Assembly (NCBI GenBank): GCA_035499415.1
Contig: DATJYV010000076.1
Coordinates: 1 to 7,025, forward strand
Direction: 5' to 3'
DNA length: 7,025 nucleotides
Source of the DNA: DATJYV01 sp035499415
Lineage (GTDB): Bacteria > Bacteroidota > Ignavibacteria > UBA10030
This document shows positions 6,943-7,025 of this stretch, piece after piece; the first letter of the stretch is position 1; each line of letters begins with the position of its first letter. The notes under the pieces were generated by a model. The model was not told the DNA's origin. It ran no database searches and was given only the letters and a program-made list of their open reading frames with translations. Position numbers and translations under genes: made by a program.

Positions 6943-7025
6943 TTTTTGAGACATCTTCTAACCTGTCCTCGGGAATGACCGACAATTCTTCATACAAAGT
7001 TTACAGAGAACTCATTGACTCCATC
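6943..7025 (-). repeat. Right arm of long inverted repeat, cut by window end
   Basis: This is the inverted copy of 6743-6825 (81 of 83 positions). On the plus strand it begins with a T-run followed by GAGACATCTTCTAACC, then CGGGAATGACC. A reading frame runs outward from an ATG at 6975, or from an ATG at 6930 inside the centre, to the window edge without a stop. It may be the start of a gene beyond the window or only repeat sequence. Confidence 0.95.

Noticed and set aside
6554..6997. 147-residue minus-strand frame containing VMLNLIQHLISR
   Set aside because: That peptide is the usual mistranslation of a dispersed palindromic repeat. The frame runs through both inverted arms and the REP-like centre.
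6743..7025. CRISPR array or simple rho-independent terminator
   Set aside because: There are no direct repeats with regular spacers. The arms are inverted, far longer than a terminator stem, and enclose further hairpins.
6743..7025. Serine recombinase C-terminal remnant, from the RELIDSIVIYDEN peptide
   Set aside because: The likeness is short and from memory only, and the peptide follows an ATG instead of lying at a C-terminus. It is too weak to call.

Overview
The window looks like part of a chromosome from a fairly high-GC member of the Fibrobacterota-Chlorobiota-Bacteroidota (FCB) assemblage, with an Ignavibacteria-like or related lineage as my best guess. Two large proteins end in type IX secretion (T9SS, Por) C-terminal sorting domains, one with the textbook YPNPFNP...YNILGE...SGIY...K layout. 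Their starts are preceded by clear Shine-Dalgarno sequences (AAGGAGGG and AAGGGAG), which argues against classical Bacteroidia, where such sites are weak or absent. The lineage is an inference from protein style, not from a marker gene.

Layout: all supported genes lie on the minus strand and read right to left. (1) 6304-4055: a 749-aa secreted protein with an FN3-like domain, an EF-hand-like loop and a variant T9SS sorting domain. (2) 43 bases further on, 4011-1681: a 776-aa secreted protein made of a duplicated double OB-fold-like module around an Ig-like spacer, with a canonical T9SS type A sorting domain. (3) After about 95 bases that contain a strong hairpin, 1586 to beyond base 1: a lipoprotein-like protein of at least 528 residues whose 3' end is outside the window. 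This third gene never meets a stop codon inside the window, so a search for complete ORFs misses it. The close same-strand packing suggests one operon making cell-surface or exported proteins. No enzyme active site can be seen, so the job of the cluster is unknown.

The right end, upstream of the cluster, holds no gene I can support. Bases 6316-6742 look non-coding. From 6743 to the window edge there is a long inverted repeat (81 of 83 positions match between arms) around a 117-base centre made of REP-like palindromes, including the widely dispersed ATGCTGAA...TTCAGCAT type. The outer end of this foldback is cut off by the window. It is the most unusual DNA structure here. Both arms, read outward, also encode nearly the same short peptide start.

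No convincing new defence, mobile or metabolic system is visible. The items most worth checking are the foldback element, the duplicated OB-fold module and the possible non-canonical start of the lipoprotein gene.
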